A stretch of DNA of 64,000 bases, from NCBI GenBank assembly GCA_039621445.1, contig CP154954.1, forward strand, positions 64,376,891-64,440,890, written 5' to 3'. Within the stretch, counting starts at the first letter, position 1. The number at the start of each line of letters is the position of its first letter. The translations under genes were made by a program, and so were the position numbers. The notes under the pieces were generated by a model. It saw only the letters and a program-made list of their open reading frames with translations. It had not been told where the DNA came from and did no database searches. Source of the DNA: Euglena gracilis. Taxonomy: Eukaryota > Euglenida > Euglenophyceae > Euglenales. Shown here in pieces: positions 11,716 to 23,372 of this stretch.

Positions 11716-12403
11716 AGGGGGGGAAATGCGCTGGACGGCCCTCGGAAAAAATGCGCAAAAATGCGCAAAAAATGCTCAAAAAATGCGCTGAGTTTGTGAC
11801 ATTCCTAAGGGAAAAGGACTTAGAAAAAATTCCAAAAATAAACCCAAAATTAAACCAAAATCACCAAAAAGAGCTGAAATGAAGGCATTTTGGCCAAAAA
11901 AAATGCATGACCAAGGCGTCACTCTCCGTTCACCATAACCAACAATGTCAGCCATGGTGCCCCTTACTTGTGACCAGGGGAGTGGGATTCCCGCCTTGGT
12001 TACGTGTCAATGTGGGGTCTTTGAAACCCCCAGTGTCCTCATCGTCATTGGAGTACCCACACCTCATCACCCAAGGGTTTTCTCTTGAGGCGGGTCCCTT
12101 CGGTGAAAAAAAAAAGTGCGAAAATGGGTTCGTTAGTTACAGAAATGGGTCAGTTGAACGTGGGCAAAATTCGGTGAGCATATGATTTGGGTGGAAAATG
12201 TGCAAAAATGGCAAAATGTGCAAAAGTGGGCAAAAAATGCGCAAAAAATGTGCAAAAATGGAAAATGTGCAAAAATGGGGGGGAAATGTGCAAAAAAATG
12301 CGCAAAAAAATGCGCAAAAATGCGCATTTTTGAAAAATTGACAAAAATGCGCAAAAAATGCGCAAAATGCGGAAAAATGCGCAGCGCATTCCCCCCCCCC
12401 CCC
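11716..12403. mobile_element. MITE-like element of ATGCGCAAAA units
   Basis: The left end is CAGGGGGGGAAATGCGCTG; the right end is GCAGCGCATT followed by a C-run, an inverted copy. The flanking octamers CAAACGTG and GAAACTTG match at 6 of 8. The interior near both ends is made of ATGCGCAAAA units. It belongs to the same general family as 8,524-8,858. A 'CCTTACTTGTGACCAGGGG' segment at about 11,966 recurs at 25,562. Confidence 0.55.
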
Positions 12404-12895
12404 GAAACTTGTCATGCAGTCATTGTTTCCTGATAAAACAAGAAAATTGGGCCGTTTGTTTGAAATCACAAAAAAGGGGGAGACGTCGTGAAATATTGTG
12501 AAAAGCATGATTTCTTGTACCCCTCTAATAATCAGTGAATAAGACCCATCCCCCTAATCAAGAAGAAACACACCCAGGGCCTCACTCAGGGATTAGGCAC
12601 CTCAAAAAAGCGCGCATCGGTGAATTGCCTCCAATTAATCAATAAAATTAATTAATTAATTAAAATTAAATGTAAAATTAAGAGTCCTCTTGGAGGACGT
12701 GAGGGTGTGCGTTCAGCCGTCTGAAGCAGATTTCTTCATTGGGGCATCAATTGATTGATAAATAGTACGGTATGAAGGCAAACCATCTGCAGCGAACATC
12801 GAGGAGGGCCCAGTTCATCCAAAGCAGCATTTCGGATTCCACTTGGGGGGCCCAGATGCTTTTGGTACTCAAATGCAGAGTTGTTGACAAGAGGG

Positions 12896-13096
12896 CAGTG
12901 GTGGACGGCGGAGGGTGCGGTGGCGGACCACTTTGGTGGGCGGTGGGCTATCCGGGCCGGCTTCGGAGGTTTTGGGGGCAGGGTCAGGGCAGAGAAGACC
13001 TGCCGGGGATCAGACCTTTACTACAAGCGCACTTCCTTTGGAAAGACCCGCGCCCAGGGAGTGTCCCTGACTGTGGACATCCATTGGGGGGGTTGA
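12896..13096 (+). CDS. Candidate terminal exon, unrecognised
   Basis: A plus-strand frame with coherent amino-acid composition (e.g. [20 protein letters not shown]) and G/C-rich third positions, ending at a TGA at 13,094-13,096. The minus strand also has a short open stretch, so the strand is probable rather than certain. It may be a C-terminal exon. The product is not recognised. Confidence 0.45.
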   Translation, partial: QWWTAEGAVADHFGGRWAIRAGFGGFGGRVRAEKTCRGSDLYYKRTSFGKTRAQGVSLTVDIHWGG

Positions 13097-13125
13097 GTAC
13101 GCCGGGGCTGGGGAGCGAACGGCTG

Positions 13126-13261
<136 letters not shown>

Positions 13262-13334
13262 AGCAAAAAAATTGGGCACGGGGGAGCAACTTTTCACCTT
13301 TTTGGATGAAAAGGAGCCAAACCTTTTGTCGAAC

Positions 13335-13690
13335 GACAGTCGCGCCTTGGGGTCTTGAGGAGTCGACGGAACAACGTCGGCCCCTCGGTCACCTCCCGTT
13401 GGACGGGGGTTGCCCGGGGACCCAGAGGCCCTGGACCGGCGCAGACCACCGGCGCGGGGAGGGCAGCGGGGCATACGTCACGGAGTGCCGCGGCGACGCC
13501 GCGGCCCCGTTGGACTCAGGCCCCGGCCCCCCCACGCCGCACCACAGAGGGCCCCGGTGACCCCGGCGGGGCGGGAGGCGACGGAAACCACTCGGGGCCG
13601 TGCGGGGACAGTCGGGCCGGAGCCGCCCGCCCACCACGGCCCCCGTCCGGAGAACGCCATCGGCGTCGGGAAGTGTGCGATTGCACAATC
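13335..13690. CDS. GC-rich coding island, strand unresolved
   Basis: About 350 bp, roughly 70% GC. All three of these have exon-like composition: a plus frame ([18 protein letters not shown]) and two minus frames (e.g. [20 protein letters not shown]). Such a block is almost certainly exonic, but the frame cannot be chosen from sequence alone. Confidence 0.5.
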
Positions 13691-14902
13691 CGGGGGGGGG
13701 GGGGCTTCCTTGAAGAGAAGACTTGTGCGAGACGGGGAGCGAACGAACGGCCGAATAGAGGATGAGGGGAATAAGTTCAAACGCGCACTTTTGCCCAAAG
13801 GCAGGTATTTGGCACACAAAAAAGTATCAGCTTCTCAGACCCCCCCCCCTGGTGTGCAGGGGTGAAACGGTTAAACGAAGCATTTTAGGAAATGGTTGGG
13901 GTTTTTGAATTTATAGGTGGGAATGACGATTGGCCGGTTTTGTCCCTATCACACATATCTTTAAGGACCCGGGGGGTTGCTGGGCTAGGGCAAGAAATCT
14001 GGGCTGGCTAGAAATTTGGGCTGGCCAGCCCCCCCCCCCCCACGGGAGCTGAGCCAGTCCGGGCTAGGCCGAAATCAGGCAGTTGCCTAAAATGAACTGC
14101 AAAACACAATGTTGAAAAAGATGACATCTGACAACCCCAAAAAACATCATTGTTGTCCAATTTTGCACACTTTTTTTTCAAAAATTTTCGGCTTAACGAC
14201 AAAAAATTATGGGCTGGACCCTCCAAAAATGGGCTGGCCAGCAGGGCTAGCAGGGGGGGGGGGGTGCTGCGGCTGGGCTGGGCCAAAATTGGGGCTGGCT
14301 GCAGCAGCCCCCCCCCCCCCGGGGGGTCTGCAAAACTTTAAAGAGATGTGAAGTCCTCAGGTTCTTCATCATTCTCTCTCTTGTTTGCTCCTGGGTCCTG
14401 ACTTAGCCAAATTCTCCTGTACACCGAACATTTTCAGGCCGTGACAACGAAGGCAACACGACCCCCGGGGATCCGCTTCCAGGGATTGAAAACGCCCCCC
14501 CCCACCTGTCACAGCACCGGGGGGGGGGGGCAACTTTCCTTGAAAAGAAACCTGGACAGAGTATCCCAAATGGCCTCCCTCCGACCGCACAGATGCATAT
14601 GCCCAAACCTACGCACGCACGCACGCACGCACACACAGCCAATCTCAGACAACACAGAACATTGGCTGGAAGAGATTAGTAAATATTTTAAATCCTATTC
14701 TTGTGCAATCCCATGCATTCTTGGGTCGAAAAGATAATGATTTCATTGGGCTTTTTTTTTATTTCAAGGATCACCCCCGGCGGCACTTTTTGATTGGATA
14801 AATGGACAGGTATCTCAAAAAGAGGAGCCCCGCCATATGAAAGACAATACACGTTACGAGGATTGCGCTGGCATACCTCTGTCTGTAGGGGGGGGGGGGG
14901 GC

Positions 14903-15055
14903 ATCAGCCGTGTCCCAGCCAGTGCCTGGCCCACAACTTTGAGGCAGCCGTGGGGTTGCGCAACGACCCCTTCGTCAGACAGGGGGCCTCCGGTGGCGGG
15001 AGGGTTGTCCAGGGCGTCCTGAAGGGTACGAAGAGAGCTTGCCACCAGCCTGCTG
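14903..15055 (-). CDS. Internal exon, unrecognised protein
   Basis: A minus-strand frame with a natural-looking helical sequence (SRLVASSLRTLQDALD, then GCLKVVGQALAGTRLM). It follows a possible acceptor in TTCTCTACAG. It ends near the C-run at 14,902. It could be part of the gene whose C-terminal exon ends at 10,368. Confidence 0.6.
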
Positions 15056-15834
15056 CTGTAGAGAATTTGCGATGGGCACATTTGGAAACAAACATGCGTT
15101 TATAGGCATGTGCATGTGTCCATGACTATATCTTCGAAGTGTCGTGTGCATATCTATCTGCAGGCTGTTAGAAGAAAGCCACTTTGTCGCGGGGTAAAAA
15201 CAAAACAGTCCATGACATCCTTAAGGAAGCGAAGACTGTGCCAACATCTCTTGAAATTCCACCTGAAGTTTTCGCTGAAGATGCGTCAAACATCACATTC
15301 AGTAATACTATGCTAACCCCCCCCAAAAGAAGACAGCCCTAAAAAAGAGACCATAAAAAACATAAAGCCCACGGCCGATTTTCAGCAAAAATCAAAAACG
15401 TGGTCAAAATGAGTGATCATATAAATTTTAAAAAATATTTGGGATTTACAACAACCCAAAAATAGATCCAAAAAACAGACTGAGTCTTTTTTGGGTCATA
15501 AAATACCCCAACTTTAGAATGAAGAGATTGCCGGTGTTTGAGAAGAAGTGGAAGTATTTAGCAGTACTTATAATTGGACATCCCCGCCCTGTAAATTGGC
15601 GGTGAGGATACTCAGGCAAGGGTGGTCCTTTAAGTGAAGAAGACACATGTGCAGGTGCGCTAATTTGTTCAGACAACTTAAAGAGAAGCAGCCAAAAGCA
15701 AATCCTTATCAGTTAACCATTGCCATAAATTCAATGCCGTTTTGTCTGCACACTTTCACACGACGTGCAACAACGGAACACGCATCGCACTGTCGACGCC
15801 CCCTCCCCCCCCCAGTGGGGCACGACCCAGCAGC

Positions 15835-16050
15835 GGGCGGGCCGCGATCTGCTGCCGCGTGCCCGCGGAGAACGCCGCCCCGCGCTCGGAGGCCACGATG
15901 CGGGTGGCCAGCGCCAGCAGCTCCAGCGTGGCGGCGCCCCAGTCGGCGGGGCCCGGGCCCGGGCCGGGGCCGGCACGGGGCCCGTCGGCCACCTCGAACC
16001 CCGAGGCCGGGGCTCGACGCGAGGCCGCCTTGGGCGGGAAGGCCCGGGGC
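15835..16050 (-). CDS. Internal exon, unrecognised protein
   Basis: A minus-strand frame with very G/C-rich third positions. A Pro/Gly-rich linker (GPRAGPGPGPGPADWG) leads into an amphipathic helix (TLELLALATRIVASERGAAF) and then SAGTRQQIAARPLLG. Exon ends are approximate. It lies downstream of the exon at 16.15-16.28 kb on the same strand. Confidence 0.65.
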
Positions 16051-16144
16051 CCACCCACCACCGGTGGCGGTTCATGAAGTCCCTCCTGGTCAGTCCTGGG
16101 TCCGTCCTACCCCCTCCCGTTTCGGGGGGGGGGGGGGGGCTTTC

Positions 16145-16281
16145 GGCTGAACAGGCTCAGGGGCAAAGCCCCGACCTGTTGTTCAAACGATTCAGCAATC
16201 CTGGCCGTCAGAAACGCCGGAGGGAGAAAGCCAGCGAGATCCCGGAGGTCAGTGCCCACGTGGTCGGGGGGGTCGAGCCGT
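16145..16281 (-). CDS. Internal exon, unrecognised protein
   Basis: A minus-strand frame after a plausible AG acceptor (GTTCAG at 16,282-16,287). It encodes DHVGTDLRDLAGFLPPAF and ARIAESFEQQVGALPLSLF, a clearly natural amphipathic sequence. The plus strand is also open here, but the minus reading looks more like folded protein. Confidence 0.6.
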
Positions 16282-17447
16282 CTGAACCCTGTCGGCCTTC
16301 CCCACGTCAAGCCCCGCCCAAAGCCAGGCTGAGGGAGGCACTGGGGGGCGGCAGGAGCGCCGGCGTTGGAGGGCCACGCTTGCAGCTAACTCAGGGACTT
16401 GGGTTCGGGAAGGGGGGGTCAGTCATGGGAGGTAATGCGGCGGTTGGTTGGGTGGTGGCCACCCAACCACAACAGAAACGCCGAAAGCAGAACCTCATCG
16501 CACAATACTGTGATAAATTGGCCCCTGCAGGGTACCAGCTACCACAAAGAGCCGCCCAACTAGGGTTAATACACATGGAAAAAACCCTTGCTTCTTCTCG
16601 GGTCCACCCATGCTTTCAACCCCCGTTGGGCGGCTGAATACCCTGTAGAAGACAGCAAAACGATGTTGAGCGGCAAAGGTTCAACCGTTTGCAAACCCTG
16701 GCCCAAATCCTATTCCTTCAAATAACCTCATAAATTCTTTTTTGCGATCGCCTTTGCGGTTCAGTTGGGGTTGCGGCCCGCTGCGGCCCAACCACTTCCG
16801 GTTTTCACACCCTGAAATTTGGTTTGGTTGGCCACGGCGGGCCGCAGCCACCGCCTCCCGTGACCCCAACCTGGGTTCAGGGGGCTGCTTGGCGATGTTG
16901 GGTCAGAACGCCGGGAACACAAAAATTCTATGGCGGAGGGATGAACGCAGCACACATCCGAGATAATGAGCTCTGGCATCACATTCTGGCACCTTGAAGC
17001 TACACATGCGACATTCAATCTGGGGACGTAAACTGGAAAAATCTGGTTCGGTGAAAGGTGTGGGAAAAGGGCTTGGGGGGGGGGTCGACTCAATCAAAGA
17101 ACAGGCACCAGGCAGAAAAAAATAATTGTACTCATTTCGAATCACCGCAATACACAGAACATCTTTTCTGCGGTGCAATTTGATTTGTGGTGCACCGGCC
17201 TGTCACACTCAACCAATCTGGGGTGGCGATTGAGAGGATCCAATGCAGGCGTGGCGTCGCAGGGCGTAGCCGAGGAGACTCGCCCTCAAGGAGGGCTGGA
17301 GTGGCGTTGCTTGGGACTCTGGTTTCCCGTTGCTTTAATGGCGCCTGATTGTCATTGCCAGGCATTGCCAGGGGGCTTTCAAACCCATATGTTGCTTGGT
17401 GTATGCATATGTGTGTATGTGCCTATGTGCAAGTGTGTGAATATGTG

Positions 17448-18128
17448 CAGGGGGGAATTGATATCGGAGGCCTTCGGAAAAATTGCGGGAAAATTGCAGG
17501 AAAATCGCAGAAACTGCGGGAAAATTGCGAAATTGCAATTTTGGGAATTACCACCCTTCCGCTTGAGGGGACTTTTGAAAATTTCGCAAATTTGGTCATT
17601 TTGCAACATATATGTAAGTTTTGAGCCGTTATTCGCATTTTCTCCAATAAAACGGTCTGAAAAAAACATGCTCTTTGAAATCTTGGGAACATGCTGATTC
17701 TGGAGAAATGGAATTTCTGAGGTAAAAAATCCAAAACCAGCAAAAAAAAATGCCAAAAACTTTGGTCTTGGGCAAAATACAGTCCAGGATGCGTAATTTT
17801 TCAAAGTCGAAATTGGGGGAACTTAAAAAAGGCCCAGGAAGTGCCAAAGTCTGTCAAAAGTGGCAAATATTGGCAAATTTTGGCAAAATTGCAGCAAAAA
17901 ATAAACAAACACGGGTGGCCTTGTAAAGCGTTCAAGGAAGGGCCAGGACTCATTTCGCCTTCCAATTCAGGTTTTATGCGGGAAAATTGAGGAAAGGAAA
18001 AAAAACTGCAGAAGTATTGCGGGAAATTGTGAAAAAGTTGCGGAAAATTGTGGAAATTGCGGGAAATTGTGGGAATAGTGGAAAACTGCGGAAACTGTGG
18101 GAAAATTGCAGATATCAGATCCCCCCTG
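17448..18128. mobile_element. MITE-like element with AATTGCGG units
   Basis: A 681-bp element. Left end CAGGGGGGAATTGATATCGG, right end inverted as GATATCAGATCCCCCCTG (about 16 of 20 match). It is inserted in GT-rich DNA, and the flanking octamers AATATGTG / TGTGTGTG match at 5 of 8. AAATTGCGGGAAA units lie near both ends. Non-coding. Confidence 0.6.
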
Positions 18129-18394
18129 TGTGTGTGCATGTACGTGCGTGGGAGCATGTGTGCGTGCCTACGTGCATGCGTGCATGGATGGGTAGGCTGG
18201 GCATTTGGGATTTGGGATTTGTCCATGCAGTTGTGGGTGTCCTTATTTCCATTTGGGGTTTTTTCAGGAGTAAGCCGGGGGATGTTTGAGCCCGCCCTGA
18301 TCGTTCCTGGGAAAGCTGAAGGACGGGAGAGGTATCCCAATTCCTCCAGCATTTAGCCGCCCTCTCGCATACACCTGTTTAGTTCCCCAGGTTT

Positions 18395-18620
18395 GTGTCC
18401 CAATGCCAATCAACAGCAACGGCATTTCCCCGCCTTGTACCGCCTTCCCGGTGTGCAGGGACTTCTGGCAGCCAGGCGGGTGGGAGGCTTGGTGCAGGTG
18501 TCTCACTGCCACACGACATGAGGCGACAGGGGGCGGGCAGGGTGCAGCCCGGCCGCTGCAGAGGGCCGAAGAGGGCGGGGGATCCTTCTCTCTGTGGGTG
18601 GGTCGGGACACGGGGGGAAA
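18395..18620. CDS. Possible exon island, strand unresolved
   Basis: A GC-rich stretch with an open plus frame (FPVCRDFWQPGGWEAWCRC) and an open minus frame. The composition is exon-like but neither reading is decisive. Confidence 0.3.
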
Positions 18621-18974
18621 ACGGGGGGGGGGGACACGGGGGGAACATCCCGGTTTTCTTTTTTCTCGCTTCCATTTCATGGTTTCAGGCTTGCGGGCAT
18701 GCAATGTGTGCAGAAGTTTGCATGGCAAGAGCAAACCTCGAGGGCTTTGTAGTCCGGGACACGGGGGGGGGGGGGGACACAGGGGCAGCACCCTCTCTAC
18801 AACAGAAGCCGGAAACTGTTTCTCGGCATGTCAGATAAGTCGCCGATCACTTAGGTTGAGGATGGCACATCGGCAATGACACCAGCTGTCGTTGTTCTGT
18901 AGCTTTACTTCAAAAGTCACTCCGTAACTCAGTATCACTTCAGGATATCTTTGCCTGCCAGCGTTTTTCTCATT

Positions 18975-18976
<2 letters not shown>

Positions 18977-19011
<35 letters not shown>
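18977..19011. repeat. (CA)n microsatellite
   Basis: Short CA dinucleotide run immediately 3' (minus strand) of the C-terminal exon. Confidence 0.9.
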
Positions 19012-19013
<2 letters not shown>

Positions 19014-19036
19014 TGGGAGAATCCCGAGGATTCCCA

Positions 19037-19262
19037 TCAAAACCCGGGTGCCGCGGCGGCCGGGGTGGCAGGGTGGATCGTGGCCGGTGTGGCACGCGCG
19101 GCACGGGGCGGCTCCTGCGACGCCCGCCTCCGCCGCTCCTTCCGGCCGGGAACGTCCAAGCCGGTGGCGGCGGCGACGGGCTCGGCGCTATCCAGCACAG
19201 TGAGGACGGCAGCGGCTTTGGGACCGATTTGAGCATCAATGCGACCAAGGCAGCCCGCTGCG
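19037..19262 (-). CDS. C-terminal exon, unrecognised protein
   Basis: The minus-strand exon starts after a C-rich acceptor ending CAG at 19,263 and runs to a TGA at 19,037-19,039. It encodes RIDAQIGPKAAAVLTVLDSA followed by a basic stretch (GRKERRRRASQ) and a Pro/Ala/Thr-rich tail ending APGF-stop. Third positions are nearly all G/C. Upstream minus exons at 22.7, 23.2 and 25.6-26.8 kb are candidates for the same gene, which would span at least 8 kb. Confidence 0.75.
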
Positions 19263-19307
19263 CTGGGGGGGGGGGGGCTGGGCCAGGGGTTGGGATTGGG
19301 TTGGGAC

Positions 19308-19622
19308 CAGGCTTGGATAAAGGGCAGGCGGTGGGGGGGCCCTCCGGTCCAGCAGCGGACACCCCCCACCTAAACAGCGGCGTGGTCTGGAGGAATGATT
19401 TTCGGCCCGGAGCAAAGCGCCGGACCGAAAATTGTTGACCCCCCAGAACGCCCAAAAATGCCATTCTGGACACTTTTTGCGTCAAAAAAAAATGCAAAAG
19501 AATATTTGCCGCGGAGCGCTGGAAGGAAAAATTTGACCTTTTTCGGGGGTCCTGGGTACATTGTCGCCCTCCAGTTCAGAGGGGGAGGGACACCCGCTCA
19601 CCCAAACCGCGATTGAACCCTG
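19308..19622 (+). mobile_element. hAT-like MITE, family C, copy 1
   Basis: A 315-bp element beginning CAGGCTTGGATAAAGGGCAGG and ending CGATTGAACCCTG, flanked by a perfect 8-bp duplication, GTTGGGAC, at 19,300-19,307 and 19,623-19,630. The core has the family-C hallmarks: ACACCCCCCACCTAAACAG, then GCGCCGGACCGAAAA, CAAAAATGCCATTCTGG, and a second GCGCTGGAAGGAA near the end. It lies just upstream (minus strand) of the C-terminal exon. Confidence 0.85.
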
Positions 19623-19814
19623 GTTGGGACTCCGGGGTAGGAATTTTTCTTGAAAAAAAAAGACCAGGGGTCCCACCCACCCAGGGGGCACCTTATAGCG
19701 GGCCCAGCTGAGCGGCTGGAAGGTTTGGGATGCCTGGAGTGGGCTGCTGGTCAACCCCCCCCCCCCCGCGCCACGCAATGTCACACAGTGCCACACAGTG
19801 CCGGCACTGCGGGG

Positions 19815-20042
19815 TGGGCATCCCCTGTGCGTTTGATGATGCAGGAGATGACCGAGCCCACCGACCATGTCAAGGGGGGAGCCGAGCAACAGACTGGCAG
19901 GGGGCCCGCCGCTGCCGACACAGCTGAGGGGTCGGGGGCCGGGGAGGGGGAGGCCACCGGCGGGCGGGAGGCGGAGGAAGGGGAGGGGCAGGCGGTGGAG
20001 TTGGAGGAGGCGGCGCCAGGCGGAGCCACCCACGCCGGAAAC
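19815..20042. CDS. Coding island, strand unresolved
   Basis: The plus frame is Glu/Gly-rich and fully open (e.g. GREAEEGEGQAVELEEAAPG). The minus strand is also open with Ser/Pro/Ala-rich frames resembling the neighbouring 22.7-kb exon. Third positions are over 80% G/C either way. It abuts a family-A MITE end (CAGGGG at 20,043), as the 22.7-kb exon does on its other side. Confidence 0.5.
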
Positions 20043-20420
20043 CAGGGGTATCTTTAAAGACCGAGGGAGGGTTCCCCCCCATCCACCCACCAGGGGTTTT
20101 TTTTAAGACCGGGGGGGTCCCCCCCCACCCACCCACCCCCTGGGGGGCCCCACCGGGGGGGTAGGGTGGGTGGGTCTGGCCAAGCCCTGTTGGGTGGCAG
20201 GGGTTTTTTTAGTCGTGGACCCCTGGGGGGGTAAGGTGGGTGGGTCTGGCCGAGCCCCCCTCCGATGCGGGTGGGAAAAGCCCGGGCCATGGGCGGGGGG
20301 GAATACCGGGGGCGGAGGAGTTGCTGGGGGAAGGGGGCGGGGGCCTGTGGGCGAGGGGGGCTGCAGGGGGCGGGGGAGATAGGGGGGCGGGGCAGGGCCC
20401 CCCGGTGGGATGTACTTTCC
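20043..20420. mobile_element. Stacked family-A MITE ends
   Basis: Two plus-oriented left ends (CAGGGGTATCTTTAAAGACC at 20,043 and CAGGGGTTTTTTTTAAGACC at 20,091) and one inverted right end (CAGGGGTTTTTTTAGTCGTG at 20,198). The matching far end, ACGACTGAAAAAACCCCTG, is at 22,660. This looks like nested insertions whose pairing I cannot resolve. GGCGCC-centred cores at about 20,420 and 20,640 belong to the same family. Confidence 0.55.
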
Positions 20421-21275
20421 GGCGCCAAAGGCGCCGAAAAAGTGCTATTTTTAGTACTTTTTCGATTTTTAATACTTTAGCAATTTTCGGCATTTTTTTT
20501 GTGGGTCCCCCGGGACCCCCCCCCCCCGCCTCCGGGGGGCCTGGGGGGGCCCGGGGGACCCACTTACTTTCCCCAAAAATGGTAAAAAATGGCGAAAATG
20601 TTAAAAATAGCACTTTTTCAAAAAATTTCGGAGCCTTCAGCACCGAAAAGTATAACCCACTCCCCCCTGTGGGGACCCCACCCTGGGGGGGGGGCCCTGT
20701 CCTCTGACCGGGGAGGGGTGGGGGGGGCGGTCGTTGGACATAGGGTAGTGACTAAAAAGGTGTCCTCTGACCGGGGGGGGGGGGGGTGGTGGTTGGACAC
20801 GGGGTCGGGGGAAAAAAAATTGCCGAAACCCCCCCAAACAGGTCAAAATTTTCCTTCCGGCGCTTCGCGCCCCCATATCCAGCCCGGTCGACAAATATTT
20901 ACCGAATAGCACCCAAAACTGACATTCCTGGACGATTTTGTTGCGGAGATCACGTCAAGAGAACATGCAAAGAAAATGCAAACGAGGGTTGGTGACCAAT
21001 GTAAAGAGGCTCTGTGACGGAAAACACCGGCCATGCGTCGAGGTCGAGGCTGTCATCCAGGGTGGGGCACGCCGCAGTCAGCCAAAGGCAGCGCCTGCCC
21101 TATGCCCCCCCCGGACAGTTGTTGCGGACAACTTGGGTGGCAAATGGCAGGCTTCCAACTGCACCCCCCCCCAAAAAGTGGTGGCTCAATTAGCCAACGC
21201 TCCGGACAATTCCCGGTAATAATTGCCACCTGTTCCAGTCCAACATAAATGTTGATTTTCTTACCCCTTAAAATA

Positions 21276-21886
21276 CCTCCCCCCCCCCTTGTCCAACGAC
21301 CACTAATGTTCGTCTCTGACCGGGGGGGGGGGGGAGGGGCGGTCGCTAAAATGGCCAATGTTCGTCTCCGACCAGGGGGGGGTGGTCGTTAGACAAGCGG
21401 GGTGGACCCCAAGTCGGAGGAAAATTTACCATAGATGGGGTATATGGCCATTTTTGGCTGTTTTTTGCCATTTATGCTATTTCTTGACTACGGTTGGCCA
21501 CTTTTGGCCATTTTTGGACATTTTTGGGGCGCTTTTGGGAATTTTTAGGCATTTTTGACCGCTTTTCGCCATGTTTGGTCGCTTTTGGCCACTTTTGGCA
21601 ACTGTTGGCCACAATTTGGCCCCCTTTGCCCATTTTTGGCCACTTTAGGCTGTTTTTGGTTACTTTTGGCCATTTTTTGCCTTATTTTTGCTATTTTGCT
21701 ATTTTTGGCAACTTTTGGGGCATTTTGGCCATCCTTTGGCCATTTTAGGCCATTTTGGGCTATTTTTGACTGTTTTTAGCCAACCTTCAGCATTTTGGCC
21801 GAACCAACATCGTATACAAAAAGATCGTCTCTGACCGGGGAGGTGGTTGTTAGACAAGCCCGGTCGTTGGGCAAGGGGGGGGGAAG
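21276..21886. mobile_element. Family-B TIR element, copy 2
   Basis: About 611 bp. The left end is CCT, a C-run, then CTTGTCCAACGACC; the right end is GGTCGTTGGGCAAG, a G-run and AAG. CGTCTCTGACCGGGG lies just inside each end. The interior is a string of TTTTTGGCCATTTTTGG units, the reverse complement of the interior of the 6.8-kb copy, so the two copies lie in opposite orientation. Confidence 0.6.
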
Positions 21887-22660
21887 TACCTGCCCCCCCC
21901 CCGCCCCCTGCCAACTGACCGGGTCAGGCCTTTTTTTTTTTTACCAACCCCGGGGGGAGGGGGGGTCCGGTGTGCTTGAGTGCCTGCCCAGGCAGGCACT
22001 ACCCCCCCCTGGGGGGGTCAGATTTCGGCCTGTGCCCAGGCACATTCCTTTGAAAATAGGCCATTTTTGGCTCCTCGGCGCCGTGTGCCTTACCCCCGGG
22101 TACCTTACCCCCGGGGGGGGGGGGGGTCGGAATTTTGTGCCAAATACAATCAAATACTCCTGACCAATGGCAACCTTCCACCGCAGGATTGCGCAAAAAC
22201 AGCACATTGGTCAAATGCTCCTCGCCAACGAAACCTTCACACCGCGGGATTTTAGAAAAAAAACAAAGATACCCAGTCGACAATCCAGTCGACAATCCCT
22301 GCATTCCATCAACCATCTTCACTCCATCACAAAACCTAGCAAACACTCGAAAATGTCATGGTGGAATGTTGGGAGTGTGGTGAAGCTCCTTCAACAACCG
22401 TAGGTGCTATCTCCCCGGTGGAGCGCTCGTAGTGCACAAAACTCCCTGGAGGGAACATTTTAATGGACGATGGGCTGCGGGGTAGAGGACAAGGGCGGAA
22501 GAAAAGCCTTTCAGGCTGGCAAACCTCCAGTTCTCACACACCTGCAAAAAAAATATCAAACCTCCAAAAAGGTGTCCTCTGACCGGGGGGTGGTTGTTGG
22601 ACATATGGGGGCGGTACCCCCCCTCCCCCCCCCTGAGGTCCACGACTGAAAAAACCCCTG

Positions 22661-22810
22661 CCGCCACAGCTGGGTGAGGGGAGGGAACCGGCCTGGGGGT
22701 GGAAAGGGGGCTCCGCCTGAGCACCGACGGAGGAGGACAGGCTGGAGAGGTGGGTGGGATCGAGAGGCTCCGGCCCAGAGGCAGCCATCCCCGTGAAAGG
22801 GCGAGGGACG
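22661..22810 (-). CDS. Internal exon, Ser/Pro-rich
   Basis: A minus-strand frame reading FTGMAASGPEPLDPTHLSSL and AEPPFHPQAGSLPSPSCG, ending exactly where a family-A MITE end begins (CAGGGG on the minus strand at 22,660). The intron after it therefore starts with a MITE terminus rather than GT. Likely a disordered linker region. Unrecognised. Confidence 0.6.
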
Positions 22811-23191
22811 TGCCACGAGTATGGTAACTGTTGGGTCATTGTAGAATCTTCCGACAAATGGATGATTCCTGACAGCAACACCTCAGAACCTTTTCAAAAC
22901 GATGCGCAGGTGATCCGTGAGGTGATTCTTGTCCATGTTGGGTAATTCCCCTTGGCACGGGAGTCCAAATGCTTGGTTTGCAGAATTTGTGCAATCGGTT
23001 GTCCAGAAAAAGTCAAATTGACCCAAAGTAAAAAATCAAATTAACTAAAACTCGGCCTCAGGGGAAGATTGACCCAAACCTGTGGCACTCTTCAGATCGA
23101 AATCAATGCCAGCAAAAGAAAAAATTGTGGGGCGGGAAAAAAAGAAGCAAAATCATGAGTCACCACAAGAAAAATCATGGTCCCCCCCCCC

Positions 23192-23372
23192 TCCATTGGC
23201 CAGGGCTGGGGCGGGCTGGGCTCGACTGCCGGTGGACAGGAAGCGGTGGCGGGTCTGCTCCGCGGCGGCGATGGCCCAGCCCTCCCCGAGGGCGCCGAAC
23301 ACCGGCTTGACCCGGGAGGCGCCCCAGCCATTGCGCCCCTTGAACTGGCTTGCAGCCAGCGGAGGGCCGCTT
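23192..23372 (-). CDS. Internal exon, unrecognised protein
   Basis: A minus-strand frame with convincing composition: SQFKGRNGWGASRVKPVFGA then LGEGWAIAAAEQTRHRFLST. Third positions are nearly all G or C. The other minus frames and the plus frame over this DNA are low-complexity shadows. No motif lets me name the family. Confidence 0.75.

Noticed and set aside
20043-22660. One 2.6-kb family-A element
   Set aside because: Ends match in type, but the flanking octamers CCGGAAAC or CCACCCAC and CCGCCACA do not agree, so the pairing is unproven.
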